The notes under the pieces were generated by a model. It did not search any database. It was not told the origin of the DNA and worked only from the letters and a program-made list of their open reading frames with translations. The position numbers and the translations under genes were made by a program. A DNA stretch of 64,000 nt from Aphelocoma coerulescens (taxonomy: Eukaryota; Chordata; Aves; Passeriformes; Corvidae): the NCBI RefSeq assembly GCF_041296385.1, contig NC_091023.1:21976924-22040923 (forward strand), written 5' to 3'. This document shows positions 34,656-45,300 of the stretch, piece by piece; within the stretch, counting starts at the first letter, position 1; each line of letters starts with the position of its first letter.

Positions 34656-37035
34656 CTGGAAGGTAGAGAGGCCACACTAAGTCACAGGTGCAAAAAGCTC
34701 ATTCATGAGTCCTATGACTAAGGCTGTCAGAAGGACTTCAGAAAACAAAACATTTAGGCTCTTACTGAACTCCCACTCATAGAGCAGCTCTGAAAGAGCC
34801 TCAAGAATAACACAACTGATAGAGAGGACTGACAACAAAGCTGTTACAGAAATGGTTCTGTAATTCATCTGCACAGAGGGAACTTCAGCTCTGAGCATAG
34901 GCAAGCACAAACTCTAGTGCTCATTTTAAAAACCTTAACCACAAAGCACCAACAAACCAAATGCACTTGTTCCTTTCAGTGGCAAAATACTATAAGCTAT
35001 AGCTGAGACTAAAATTAGTGTTGTTGAAATGAAACATTAGCAGAAGAATTAGGGTAAGCATAACATCTCGAAAATCTGATTTTTCAGGTAAGCTGGGTAG
35101 AGATACTGTGGTTAAAAATGAGAGAGTAGGGCCAGGACTACTTACTCATAGCAAAATTAAAAATGCTTGAGAATCTCTGCAAAGTTGATATGGGTATATA
35201 TGTCTATCTGTATGGTCTGGTCTACTGTCCTACATTAACTATAATAGAGTAGAAGTACCCTTTCATCATCAGATAAAGGGGCTTCTATCTTCTCAAACAG
35301 AACGCACCCATGCTCTCACTGCCCATCAGATTTGTCACCTACTGGAAAGGCAGAACTCTTAACCCTCTCATATTCTGGGAGCTACCTACCCAAATCTTGC
35401 ACCACAAAGTTTGTTCTGAGACACCTGCCCAACACAGCACATTTTCTCTCACATGAGGCAAGCAGGGTGCATTTCCTGTGATTCATCACCCATGCAGATT
35501 TCAGTGTTTGCACAGTGATATCAGCGGTTACCTAGAGCAACAACTGCAGCTGAACTGCTGTTGTACAATAACCCTTTGTAGCACTTTACTGAAGCTCTTC
35601 TCGTGACTGTAAATGCCCCTTTAAAACAGCGACTACTCAAATACTGCACTAAAGAGGACTCTTGAGGTGGTAAAACTCCTAGAGAACAGCACGTACTATT
35701 TTTCAAGTTGTGTAATGACCATCCTATTACACAGCAAAGTAAGTCAGAAGACAAAAAACAATGGGCACTTTGGCATACCAGCAATACAGAAAAGACTTTC
35801 TCTTCCAGAGAGCACATCTGGGACTCGTGCAAAGGATTCAAGTCTTCATAATACACAAGTTCCTAATACAGTGATGAGCAATGAGTCAACACTACAAATG
35901 TATTCTAGACTTATTCAGTTACCAGACTTGCCACCTTAGTTTCAATTTCACACACAGCCGTGCAGCTTCATGGAATTGCACTTCCTAGACCTAAGTCCCA
36001 GTCACTCACCTCATTTTTCTCAGAGGAGCTTAAGACAGAGCAAGAGGAGAGAGTAACCTCAACCATAAAGTCTTTGGGGAATCACCTGTTACAATGTCAC
36101 CACCAGGAACTGTTAGAGAGTTACCTATTTTTTTTTTTTTTTTTGCAGTAAGGGTGGAGGGAAGCATAATCTTGGAAGATTCGAACCATATCGTTAATAA
36201 TGATTACCACAAAGACAATTACATGCAAATTCAGAAGAAAACAAACCCTCCAGTTGAAGGCATAATTAAACTTAAAACCTAGATATTATTTCTTAGAAGT
36301 CTGAGACATCTGTATGATTATTGTTATACCAAATAACATGCATATGAACTTACAAAGAGCTTCATCATATATTTGAAGAAGCCCCTACTTTGGCCTGGGC
36401 ATTAATTTTCGTTATGGATTTTACAATTTATTTATTTATGAGGTTCCCTCCTGAGTGTATTTAAAATTATACCTTGTTTTAATAATCATACAATAGTTAA
36501 TAACATAAAACTTGTCACTAAACTTATGGACTGAAAGTGAGAGGCTACAGAGAAGACTAGACAGCACACACAAACTGAACAGTTTTCCCTCACATAAAAA
36601 GTCAGAACACCGTCACTACAGGCTCCAAGCAGAGCTAATGCCCCCACAGAATCACACTCAGAAATAACCTTCCAATAGCTTGCGGGAAGGCTGAAGGACA
36701 CAAAACACCCACAAACCAAAATACGCTTGTTAAAACAAGGAAAGGACAGTAAACAGCCCCCACGTTTCCCACGCCCCTCCCGAGGAACCACCCAGGAAGA
36801 TTCCCGAGCCCTCTGCAGGAAGGCGGCCGGGGCAGGACGAGGGACCGCCACAGCCTCTGTCGCCTCACGAGCCGGCAGGTGCCGGCGGGCCCGGGGCTCC
36901 GCCCTGCCCGAAGAGCACCGCCGGCGGCCTGAGGAGCCCCGGAGCAGCGTAGGGGCCCCGAGGCCTCACAGGGGCCCGGCACACCAGCCCCACTCCGGGC
37001 CGCCCGCGCACCGCCCAGCCCCAGTGCCCCCTCAC
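34656..37035 (-). other. ECT2: ECT2 intron 1 (5' UTR intron)
   Basis: Intron between the non-coding exon in the CpG island and exon 2. It contains a T tract of about 20 bases at 36,128-36,147. Additional alternative 5' exons are possible, but none could be picked with confidence. Confidence 0.55.
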
Positions 37036-37073
37036 CGCCGCTGCCGCCCGCCGCCATCAGCGGCCGCCGCCAA
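37036..37073 (-). other. ECT2: ECT2 5' UTR exon 1 (approximate 5' end)
   Basis: The minus-strand donor GGCG|GTGAGG at 37035 is a good 5' splice site inside the CpG island, about 2.4 kb upstream of exon 2. The transcription start is not determined; I place it below the CHR-like element at 37074-37079, following the usual CHR layout. The exon carries an ATG at 37057-37055. Confidence 0.5.
37055..37057 (-). promoter_or_regulatory. ECT2: Start of ECT2 upstream ORF (uAUG)
   Basis: If exon 1 joins exon 2 as predicted, this ATG reads MAAGGSGAVEERNKA and stops at TAA, whose last base is two nucleotides before the main ATG. The context has G at +4 but C at -3, so it is moderate and leaky scanning is expected. 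Confidence 0.45.
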
Positions 37074-37079
37074 TTCAAA
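37074..37079 (-). promoter_or_regulatory. ECT2: CHR-like element (TTTGAA)
   Basis: TTTGAA on the ECT2 strand, 17 bp upstream of the uAUG. CHR elements bind the MuvB core of DREAM and MMB complexes at G2/M genes, a class that includes ECT2. The nearest CCAAT box is 31 bp upstream, a spacing usual for such promoters. Six-base sites occur by chance, so the position supplies most of the support. Confidence 0.55.
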
Positions 37080-37109
37080 AAGCGAGCCGCCGCACCCACA
37101 CCGCCGCTC

Positions 37110-37114
37110 ATTGG
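37110..37114 (-). promoter_or_regulatory. ECT2: CCAAT box (NF-Y)
   Basis: AGCCAATGAGCGG on the minus strand matches the extended NF-Y consensus and lies 31 bp upstream of the CHR-like element. Confidence 0.6.
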
Positions 37115-37256
37115 CTGCCGGCCCCACCGCCCCTCTGCAAGCCGCCCCCTCATTCGCCAGCGCAGCGGGATGCCCCGCCCACTTTCCGCCGGGCCCTTCG
37201 CCCTCTCCTCTTTCCGATCGGTCGCTGCAGCTGCCACTCACGCTGAGCAAGCTCCC

Positions 37257-37261
37257 ATTGG
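37257..37261 (-). promoter_or_regulatory. ECT2: CCAAT box
   Basis: CAGCCAATGGGAG on the minus strand, inside the CpG island. Confidence 0.5.
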
Positions 37262-37344
37262 CTGTGAGCGGTTTCCTGGGCAGACGCACAGCGCTTGTTC
37301 CGCTGTGCCGAGCGCAGGTTGCTGGGTGGGCGAGGGGAACGAGC

Positions 37345-37408
37345 TCTGCGCTGATTGGCTGCTGGGAGGGGCACGCTGCGCGCTGATTGGCTGCCGCGGG
37401 GTTTGAAC
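37345..37408. promoter_or_regulatory. Tandem CCAAT boxes in a duplicated 32-bp unit plus a plus-strand TTTGAA
   Basis: CTGATTGGCTGC occurs twice, with ATTGG at 37354-37358 and 37386-37390 (32 bp start to start), each preceded by CTGCG. The flanks also match, which indicates a short tandem duplication. A plus-strand TTTGAA at 37402-37407 follows. NF-Y boxes about 32 bp apart followed by a CHR is the layout of G2/M promoters. Here it would point rightward, away from ECT2. Confidence 0.5.
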
Positions 37409-37450
37409 GCTCCCAACGGCCACGCCGCGAGACCCGGATGCAGTGGGCGG

Positions 37451-40400
37451 GAGAGGAGCGGCGCGTCCTTCATCCCCCTCATGCCCCTCATATTCCTCAT
37501 CCCCTTTATCCCCCTCGCCCCCCGTGTCCAGCCGTCCTTCACACCAATCCCGGGCAGCAGACGAAAGTCGCTGTGGTCACCGCAAAAGCATTAATGCTGT
37601 TAATAAGTAACAAAAGGATATCGCTGTGCGTGTGTTGTACTGAGTTTCAGAATAATCGGTTCGTAGGAAATAGGAGCTGCCGGGAAAACACGACTGGTCA
37701 AGATGAAAAACAACCAGCTGACTCCGCGGAACACCAGCCCCAAATCAAATTAATTATACCAAATGCTTTAACCGTTCTTTTATTTATCATTTTCCCTAAT
37801 ACCCAAGCTTACTGAAAGGGAAAGGAATTCTGTCGTCGGGGCTCAGCATCCTGGAACCTGATTTAGCACAATGTTTCACTGCAAATGTAAGCTCCCAATG
37901 TGAAAACAATGAGAGAGATATTTTCTATTTCTAGAATGTTCTATTATCTGCCAAATTGAGTTCTTAGATCTTACACATTTTTTTATACAACGGATTTTTT
38001 TCAGTTCAGGCTTTTTAATGACTGATTGAACAGCTGTAAAAGTCCATTGACTTTTTATGATTTGGAAGAAAAACAGAATAGGAAAAAGCATAAGAAAATT
38101 ATAACAGATGTTATTTATGTGGATAAAGATTTGCCGGTGAGGTACACAGAAATTAGGACTATTTTCCTGAGGAAAAGATTTCAGAATAACAGCCTGGAAA
38201 ACACGGAGGTCATTTCAATGTTGACACTTGTGTCAGATTATTGCACAATTACACGAGTCCTACAACTACCTTATTTCACATTGACTAATTGCAACAATGA
38301 CTTGCAGTCAAAACACACCCTTACCTGAGGACCTTTTGTCACCTTTAAGTACCCATGTGGGCCATCATTTTCCAATTCCAAGCCAGGCCAGCTTTCACTG
38401 GCTTTTCCACTGCTCTCTCCTTTCTCTGCACTCTTAAAAAATCCTTTTCAGCCAGGTTCCTCCTACACCTGGAACCAGGGACCAGGTTACTCCTAGGTTT
38501 GGAACAAGTTCTGCAGTACAGGAGTCAATATTACTTGTTTCTGGAAAAGATATCAGTGATTGTATATTTATTTTCATTTAATCTCTAGATCTTAAAAAAA
38601 AAGTCTGTATAAAATATTGTGCCTGCAAAGACAGGAGAACCACATTTATTGGGACAGGGGATTAAGAGGTGATATGATACATCACTTCTCGGTTCAAGGT
38701 TTAAAAAATAATATAATCAATACCCAAATGGTCAGTACATAAATAGAGAGTCCCTGTGTATATGGGGAGTGACTTGCAGTAGCCATTTTTTTAATATACC
38801 TGAAAATCCAAAATTATCTCATAAAGCAGTTTGGTTATTCTGGTGAACCTGGAGTCCCAGGAACAGAACGTAGACAAATTTTAGGTAGTAATCACTTAAA
38901 AAATGTGGCTAAGTTTTTCTTTCAAACAAGTGCACTTATCCTCACTAAAGATTAGCACAGGAACGATGACAAAATAATTACTATTCTTCATATGTCTGAC
39001 ATTTAAACATCAAAGTGCTTTCCTTACAAAAGGCTCTGAAATAGACACACCCATTATTTTGTGTTCTGTAAAATGTAACATGCAGCTGAAACTTGCCATT
39101 CCTTCCAGTTACACAGGCATCGGTAACCCAGGAGTATAACATTTCCTTTGTAGTTAAATAGTTTCCTCTAGCAGCGACACCCACAGGGAGAAAGTTTCAG
39201 GAGATTAAATCATTAAATAAATCCTGACACGACAGCTATGTGAGAGCAGGGATCTCATACCTGTGGAAAAAAGACAAGGAGGCCACATCAGAGAAGCTGA
39301 TGGAACCCCAGGAGGCCCAAGGAGACCGTGGTGCCCTGTGTTATCCCGGGAAGTCGGCAGTCCAGCACCTGTTTCTTGGCTTCGGGGTGTGAGTTTACAT
39401 AAGTAAACTGCTGGCCCCTAGATGTCTTGCAAGCATTCCGGGGTTTAGTTTCTCTCTTTTCTATTTTTTTTAAACAAAGGGATCTTTCTCAAACCACAGT
39501 GGTTTGTTGGTGGTGGTGGTTTTTTCCCAACCAACTGACTTCTTTTTAAGCGCCTGGAAAACAAGAGATTCCTCAAAGAGCCGTTAATTCAGTTGAGCCA
39601 GAGCAGCAGTTTTCAAATTGTGAGGACAGGGAGAGATCAAGCACGAGAATGTATGTGGCAGCATGAGAAACCTCAGAGAAATCCCACCCAACCTTTCTTC
39701 TCTCTATTTTGAGGATGTAAGTAGCTGAGACAGGAGTGGGATCCAATTTTGCCAGAGGTTTGGGAACAGTAAGTTTTGTTGGAAGAGGTGGGTATCAATT
39801 ATTACACTCAGGATGCTGGGTGTGGGTTTTAGGGGCAGGAGCTTGGGAAAGCAAGGGAATGGGAGTATGCAAAGCAAGGGAGGCAGGGGAGCAGAGCACA
39901 AGGTAAAAGAGAAGGCGTGAGCACAAAATAATACAGAAAGGTACAACTTTGTATAAAAATCTGGAGACCTCAGGAACTTACCTTATGCTGCTTTCTTGGC
40001 AAAGCTTGTTTCTTCCCTTCTGTAGTCTACCCAACAGACTGTGAAATCAGAAAATCCATCTGCTGTTGTTATTAAAAAAGGTTAAAGATGCTTTAAAGAC
40101 CCTAAAGACGGTCTGACTTCCTCACAAATTCCAGAAACTTTCTTCTACAACCTTTAGAATCAGCGAGGTGGTGCTTCAGTTCCAGGAAAGCCAGACCAAA
40201 AGCTGACCTTTTACTTCTTAGAAACATTTTTTTTTATTATTTTTTCTTGTCAAATTTTAAAGGAAATTTCTGCTTTCCCGATCCCTATTTATGTTTCTAT
40301 GTGAATTTTTGTATTATTAATTCATTTTAAATTATTGTCATTGTTAAATTTGGCGCTCATTATTTTATTTCTTTTCTGTATTAGATTCATAATGTACGTG

Positions 40401-40929
40401 AATCTGGCTATTTAAATAAATATTTTAATTTCCTGAGGATAGGACTGTGACTAAGTAGTGATTTGTGTGAAGGCTTAACTCTATAGTGTTTGAGATTAAA
40501 AAAATCTATTTAAAATTTTTTCCTGTCTTAGGTACAAGAGATATTCCTGTGTTAAACCAAAATTTGTTACTGACCCACGGTAAAAAATAAAACCCCCAAC
40601 AAACTCCCATTCCAAAACAAAATTACAAAATAAACATCTATTAAACAAATAATCTTTCTGGAGTCGTTTTGTGATGTGTTAAATGCAAAACAGTACAGTT
40701 TCTTCTGTTAAAATAAAGGTGTCCCTGAGTTCCTGGAAACACCTTGAATCTGGGATCCTTTTGAATTGACTTGAATTGATCCATGTTACAGCCTTCATCT
40801 CACCTCCTCAGCCTCTGGGCTCAGTGGAGAAGGGCAAACCCTACCTGAACATTGATGTTCCCGTTCTCTGCTGGCAAAGAGCTGCCACCACGCACATCTT
40901 CTGCTGCTACAACTCCTAAATATGAAACT
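37451..40929. other. Intergenic spacer between the ECT2 and NCEH1 promoters
   Basis: No gene was recognised. A pyrimidine-rich stretch of repeated CCCCTCAT-like units lies at about 37,470-37,535. The rest is mostly AT-rich with short ORFs. A weak exon-like open segment at 38,035-38,135 is reported as an observation only. Confidence 0.5.
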
Positions 40930-41053
40930 CAAGGCCAGGTCGGACGGGGCTTGGAGCAACTTGATCTAGTGGAAAGTGTCCCTGTCCATGGCAGGGGGTT
41001 TGGAACGAGATGGTCTTTAAGGTCCCTTCCAACTCAAACCATTCTGTGATTCC
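40930..41053 (+). repeat. CR1 LINE 3' end fragment
   Basis: AAGGCCAGGTCGGACGGGGC is followed by TTGATCTAGTGGAAAGTGTC, then CATGGCAGGGGGTTTGGAAC and GGTCCCTTCCAACTC, ending ATTCTGTGATTCC. This is the characteristic avian CR1 3' terminus with its ATTCTRTG-type end, heavily 5'-truncated and in plus orientation. Confidence 0.9.
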
Positions 41054-41170
41054 TTGAAACTGGTGGTTTGTGGGTTGGTCTGGCTGCTGCCAGGTCAGCC
41101 CCCAAAGAACCACTCAGCCTGAGGTGGGCAAAGGGTTTGAGTGTGGGTACAGGGGTCAGGTGCGGGCACA

Positions 41171-41356
41171 GGGTGCCAGGAGTGGGTAAGAGATGTCAGC
41201 AGTGGGTACGGGGTGCCTGGAGTGGGTCAGCAGTGGGTACGAGGTGCCAGGAGTGGGTAAGAGATGTCAGCAGTGGGTACGAGGTGCCAGGGGTGGGTCA
41301 GCAGTGGGTACGGGGTGCCAGGAGTGGGTCAGCAGTGGGTATGGGGTGCCAGGAGG
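41171..41356. repeat. 31/40-bp minisatellite upstream of NCEH1
   Basis: Five full units and a partial sixth, all starting (A/G)GGTGCC(A/T)GG and ending CAGCAGTGGGTACG or TATG. Unit lengths run 40, 31, 40, 31, 31. The 40-bp form carries an extra AAGAGATGT before CAGCAG. The array ends about 80 bp before the NCEH1 CpG island. The ORFs across it (GVPG/EWVSSGY repeats) are products of the array. Confidence 0.92.
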
Positions 41357-41419
41357 CAGCACTGCAGATGTGGATGCCTTTGTTGGCCGAGCTCCGTCAT
41401 CCCACGCCTGGTGTGTCTG

Positions 41420-42345
41420 CACAGCCCCTTTTCCCGGGGCCCCCCCGCCCGTCCCCGGCAGCCTCGGGCGGGCCTCGGGCCGCTGCGATGCTCCGGGGCC
41501 GCGGCTGCCGAGCGTGCCCGGCCGCGGGGCGCGGCGGCTCCGCGGGGCGCGGCGGCTCCGCGGGGCGGGCGGGCCCGGGAGGGGCGGCGCCGGGCGGGCT
41601 CTGGGCTCGGCTCGGGCCGGGCACACGGCCGGCGGCCCGGGAGGAAGCGCCGGGACTTCCTCCGGGGGAGGCCGGCCCGGGGGCGGTGCGCGCCCCGCGG
41701 GGAGCGCGGCGAGGCGGCCGCACACGGCGCGGAGGAGGCGATGCGGGCCGCCTGGGTGCTGCTGCCGGCGCTGGCCGCCCTGTCCGCCTACTACGTGTAC
41801 CTGCCGCTGCCCGGCGCCGTGTCCGACCCCTGGAAGCTGATGCTGCTGGATGCCACCTTCCGGGCGGTGCAGCAGACGGTAAGGCGGCCCCGGCACTCCG
41901 GCTCTGCGGAGGCGGGCGGACATCCCCCGCGCCGGTACCGGAGGCGGTCGGAGCGCGGGCGCGGTAACGGTGACGGCCCGGGGCATCCGCGCAGCGGGAG
42001 CGGCCCCCGCAGAGCCCTCCCGGCCCGGCCGCCCCGCGCTGCCTTGTGGCTGGAGCCGAGCGGGGCGTCCCCGAGTCGGTGACATCGCGTGTGCGGCGGG
42101 CCGGAGCTGGGGCCGGTCCCGCAGCATCGACCGGTCCCGCGTGCAGGAGGAGAAGCGGACTCGGGTCCCTCTCTAATGCTCTGGCTCCGCGGCGACAGCG
42201 CCGGGCGGGGCAGCCCCGGGTGGGGCAGCCCCGGGTGTCCGTCCGGGTGTCCGTCCGTCCGTCCGGCGAGCGCCGCTCGGCAGCGCCGGATGCCAGCGGT
42301 GTCCGGGGCTCCCGGCACAGCCTCACCGCATGGCGCTCGGTCTGG
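41420..42345. promoter_or_regulatory. NCEH1: CpG island promoter of NCEH1
   Basis: Very CpG-dense DNA covers the NCEH1 start codon and the beginning of intron 1. It includes a direct repeat of GGGGCGCGGCGGCTCCGC-type units near 41,526-41,565 and GGGTGTCCGTCC repeats near 42,230-42,265. The transcription start is not resolved. The long overlapping ORFs on both strands reflect GC content. Confidence 0.85.
41741..41878 (+). CDS. NCEH1: NCEH1 exon 1, signal anchor (residues 1-46)
   Basis: ATG within GAGGCGATGC (G at -3). Translation [20 protein letters not shown], then [20 protein letters not shown] and RAVQQT. The first 20 or so residues form the uncleaved membrane anchor. Donor ACG|GTAAGG, phase 0. 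Confidence 0.97.
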
Positions 42346-45300
42346 TGTGCGACTTGCAGGCTCGTGGTCAGGAAGGGGGAATTAGTGGGTTTTAATCTGA
42401 TCCCTTCCGTATGCATAAGGGAAACAGTTATTCAGTTATTAAACAGTCTTGATTCGGAGTCTTTATTACTAAAGAAAACTCTCTGAATGCTTGCTTTTTG
42501 TCACAAAGTAGTTGTCACTTAATGGTTTCTCCCTTATTTTCTGCCAGTGTTTTTATGCTGACGTGAAACAGAACAGATATGGCAAAATTTCTGATAATGG
42601 CATTAGCTGTGAAGTTTGTTTTCTTATAGGATTATCTGATCTTTCACAAGGACTGATCAGTCATGGTCAGGACTGATGTAAGGCACTATGTATATGAAAG
42701 TTGTTTTGTTTTTAGTTTCCATTTACTGAGTTGTTTTGAAATGTGCAAAAGCTTGTGTTTTGAGCAGATGACGATCCCTTCAAAAAAGGATTAAAGGAGT
42801 TAATGAACAGAGGGCTCATGAAATGGACTAGGTGGGAATGTACCTTCTGCGTTCTTAATGCAGTAATGGTGGATAGTGGGAAGCGTGAGGACAGTGGACC
42901 ACACAGTGTCCAAACTTGTATATTCTGCCTGAATAGCTTCTCTGGTTGCCAGCTTTGGAGATAGAGGCTGGGACTAAACAGATCACTCATCTGATCCCCT
43001 GGGACATCTTATGGTCCAATTGTATAGCTGAATCAAAGCATGCCTCTAGGATGAAATGATAAAACCCGTTTGCTGTACAGGATTAAAAAACCTGATCACT
43101 TGTATACCCTCCTGTATGTCTGATAGGAAAATTATGCAATACAATAGCATTGATTCTGCAGTAAAATCTATGGCTTGATATTCACTTCCTCCGTGTTTTT
43201 AACTCAAGTAACTGAACTGCAGGTGCCCAGATTCATTGATACTTAGAGACAGAAGGGCCGTGGTGCCTGCCCAGCATGCTGCCTGCAAAAACACAGTGTC
43301 ATGGTTTGTCCAGGAGCACCTGCATCAAGGCCAGAACCTCTGGCTGAAGGAGACCTATCTTTAGAAAATGGTATGACTGTCACTATATATATATGTGTAT
43401 TGCTGCTGCCTCAGGTACACATGCAGTTTGTTTATGTGTTATGTTGGGCATGGATGCATTCTGGTGCCTCTAGCTTGGAGGCTGAAGAGTATATCTTTTG
43501 AGATACTCTAGAGGTCATAATCCCAGCAGGAGCTGGCAGGACAAAGCCTGGTGGGTGGCAGCTGGAGCAGGGTGCTGGCCAGGCTGAGGTGCCCACATCT
43601 GTCCCACTCTCTGGGGCGGGGAAGTCTTTGTTAGGGGAACATGGTAATTTCTTAGTTGTTTTTCTCTCTGGCCTTAGGAATAAAAACTTCTACAGTGAGA
43701 AAAACTACTAAGCAAGTAACAGTTCCTGTAACATCAGTTGCAAACCAAAGGGACAAGTGAGTTTTACACAGAAGCATAAAGGAGGTGAGTTGTTAGAGGT
43801 GCCCCAGTCACACAACAGGTGAGCCTTGGGGCATTCATTTCTGGAGAGAAAGAGAAGGTGCTTCCCAAATGTTCAGAAGTCTTTCTTACACTGAGGCAGC
43901 ACAGCTGGGAGTAAATGACTGCCATTAGGAAGGAGCTCTGTGAACTGAAGGTGGGACTGTGAAGGTTAAGCTTGCATATTTACTTTGTTAGACAGCTTTT
44001 ATGTGTGTATGTATAATAAAGTGTATGTCCTTTCCTAGAGCTCAGCTTCCTCTTTCTTTCTCTATCAGCTATGTCAAGGCCAAATGGTTTAACATTTCTC
44101 TCAGTGTGACTGTTGAACTTTCACCCACTTCTGAATGTACTTCAGCTTGCTGTTTATTACTTTGCCTTATAGATCTGACAGATATAGATAGCAGACAGAA
44201 ATACCTTTCTAATTTTAAAATCTAGTTTTCCCCTACAAACATCACATGCTTCAAATGCAATTAGTTGTCTTTTGCTTATTTTGAAATAGGTTTGTCAAGA
44301 CTCTGATGATTAAGTGTGACCATTTCTTGTTAGGGATAATGTGTGTGTTTGCTCAGTGCATTAATAGTCACTGTGACTAAAACACAACAGGGCTGTCACT
44401 GACTTTCAGCATACTAATGATAAGGTTTTTACATTTGCATGTAGCTTTGTCCCAGTCAGCTACAAATTTCTTTACAAGCTTGGGACTGAGTCAGTGTCCT
44501 GGCTCAGTGTGAGACTCCAACAAACGTTCAAGTATAATCACATGGTTTAAAAAGTGCATAATGCTTATAGGGCAGTTTCTTTAGGTAGGTTTCAAAACAT
44601 ACTACAGAAAGGAACTGATATTGTTATCCTAGTCTTACATTGGGGGGGAACAGAGGTAGGAGGAGATGGAGTGCTTATCTGAGGTCACAAAAATTCCAGG
44701 GAAGAAGCTGAAAACTGAGATGACTTTTCAGAGGCTTGTACCTGTGCCCTTTTTAATGCCCTGTGCTGCCCTGGAAAGAAAACAGAGAAACTGAGACTTT
44801 AATGATATTAATGAATTGATGTGAAAATACTTACCTGAGAAAGGGTAATTTGCCCATCACCTGTCTCGAAATGGGTCATGGTACGATTTTTACATAAAAC
44901 TGTGATATAACAATTTGAGATCAGAAATTAAAAACTAGTATTCGTATCTATGTATACAGGTACATCAGAACTCAGCTTCACTGAAATTTGGGAAGCCACA
45001 TAATGCTAAGTATGAGATTGAGCCATAGATTTAACCATAGTTATTGTTTCAGTGGTGTGTGTTTAAAAGTGTCCAGAGCAACATTTCGTAATTCTGCTGT
45101 AACAGCAGTATCGATTACAGGCGTTTTTCGCTTCTCCTTTTAACCACTATCCCTTAGAGGAGGAAAGAGAGCAGCACATGTTTATTCAAGTCCTTTGAAA
45201 TAAATTATTTCTGGTCACCACTGTCAAGACACTTGCTCTTCTGGTGCATGGCAAGGAAGAAGGGATTTTTTTGGAATTGGGAAAGCTGATAGCAAAGGTT

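Larger units (their letters stand above)
36780..37450. promoter_or_regulatory. ECT2: CpG island promoter of ECT2
   Basis: A GC- and CpG-dense block stands against AT-rich flanks. It contains the predicted non-coding exon 1, a CHR-like TTTGAA and at least four CCAAT boxes (minus-strand orientation). Long ORFs on both strands here come from base composition and were not called as genes. Confidence 0.85.

Noticed and set aside
36635..37386. Opposing 200- and 219-codon ORFs in the ECT2 CpG island
   Set aside because: Ala/Gly/Arg/Pro-rich composition with no domain; they overlap the promoter and non-coding exon 1.
38035..38135. Faint similarity of the IYVDKDLPVRY segment to a SPATA16 stretch
   Set aside because: A handful of matching residues only, and SPATA16 is expected on the other side of ECT2.
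41068..42416. Several overlapping ORFs of 200-340 codons on both strands around the NCEH1 promoter
   Set aside because: They arise from the minisatellite and from CpG-island composition. All frames are open because stop codons are rare in GC-rich DNA.
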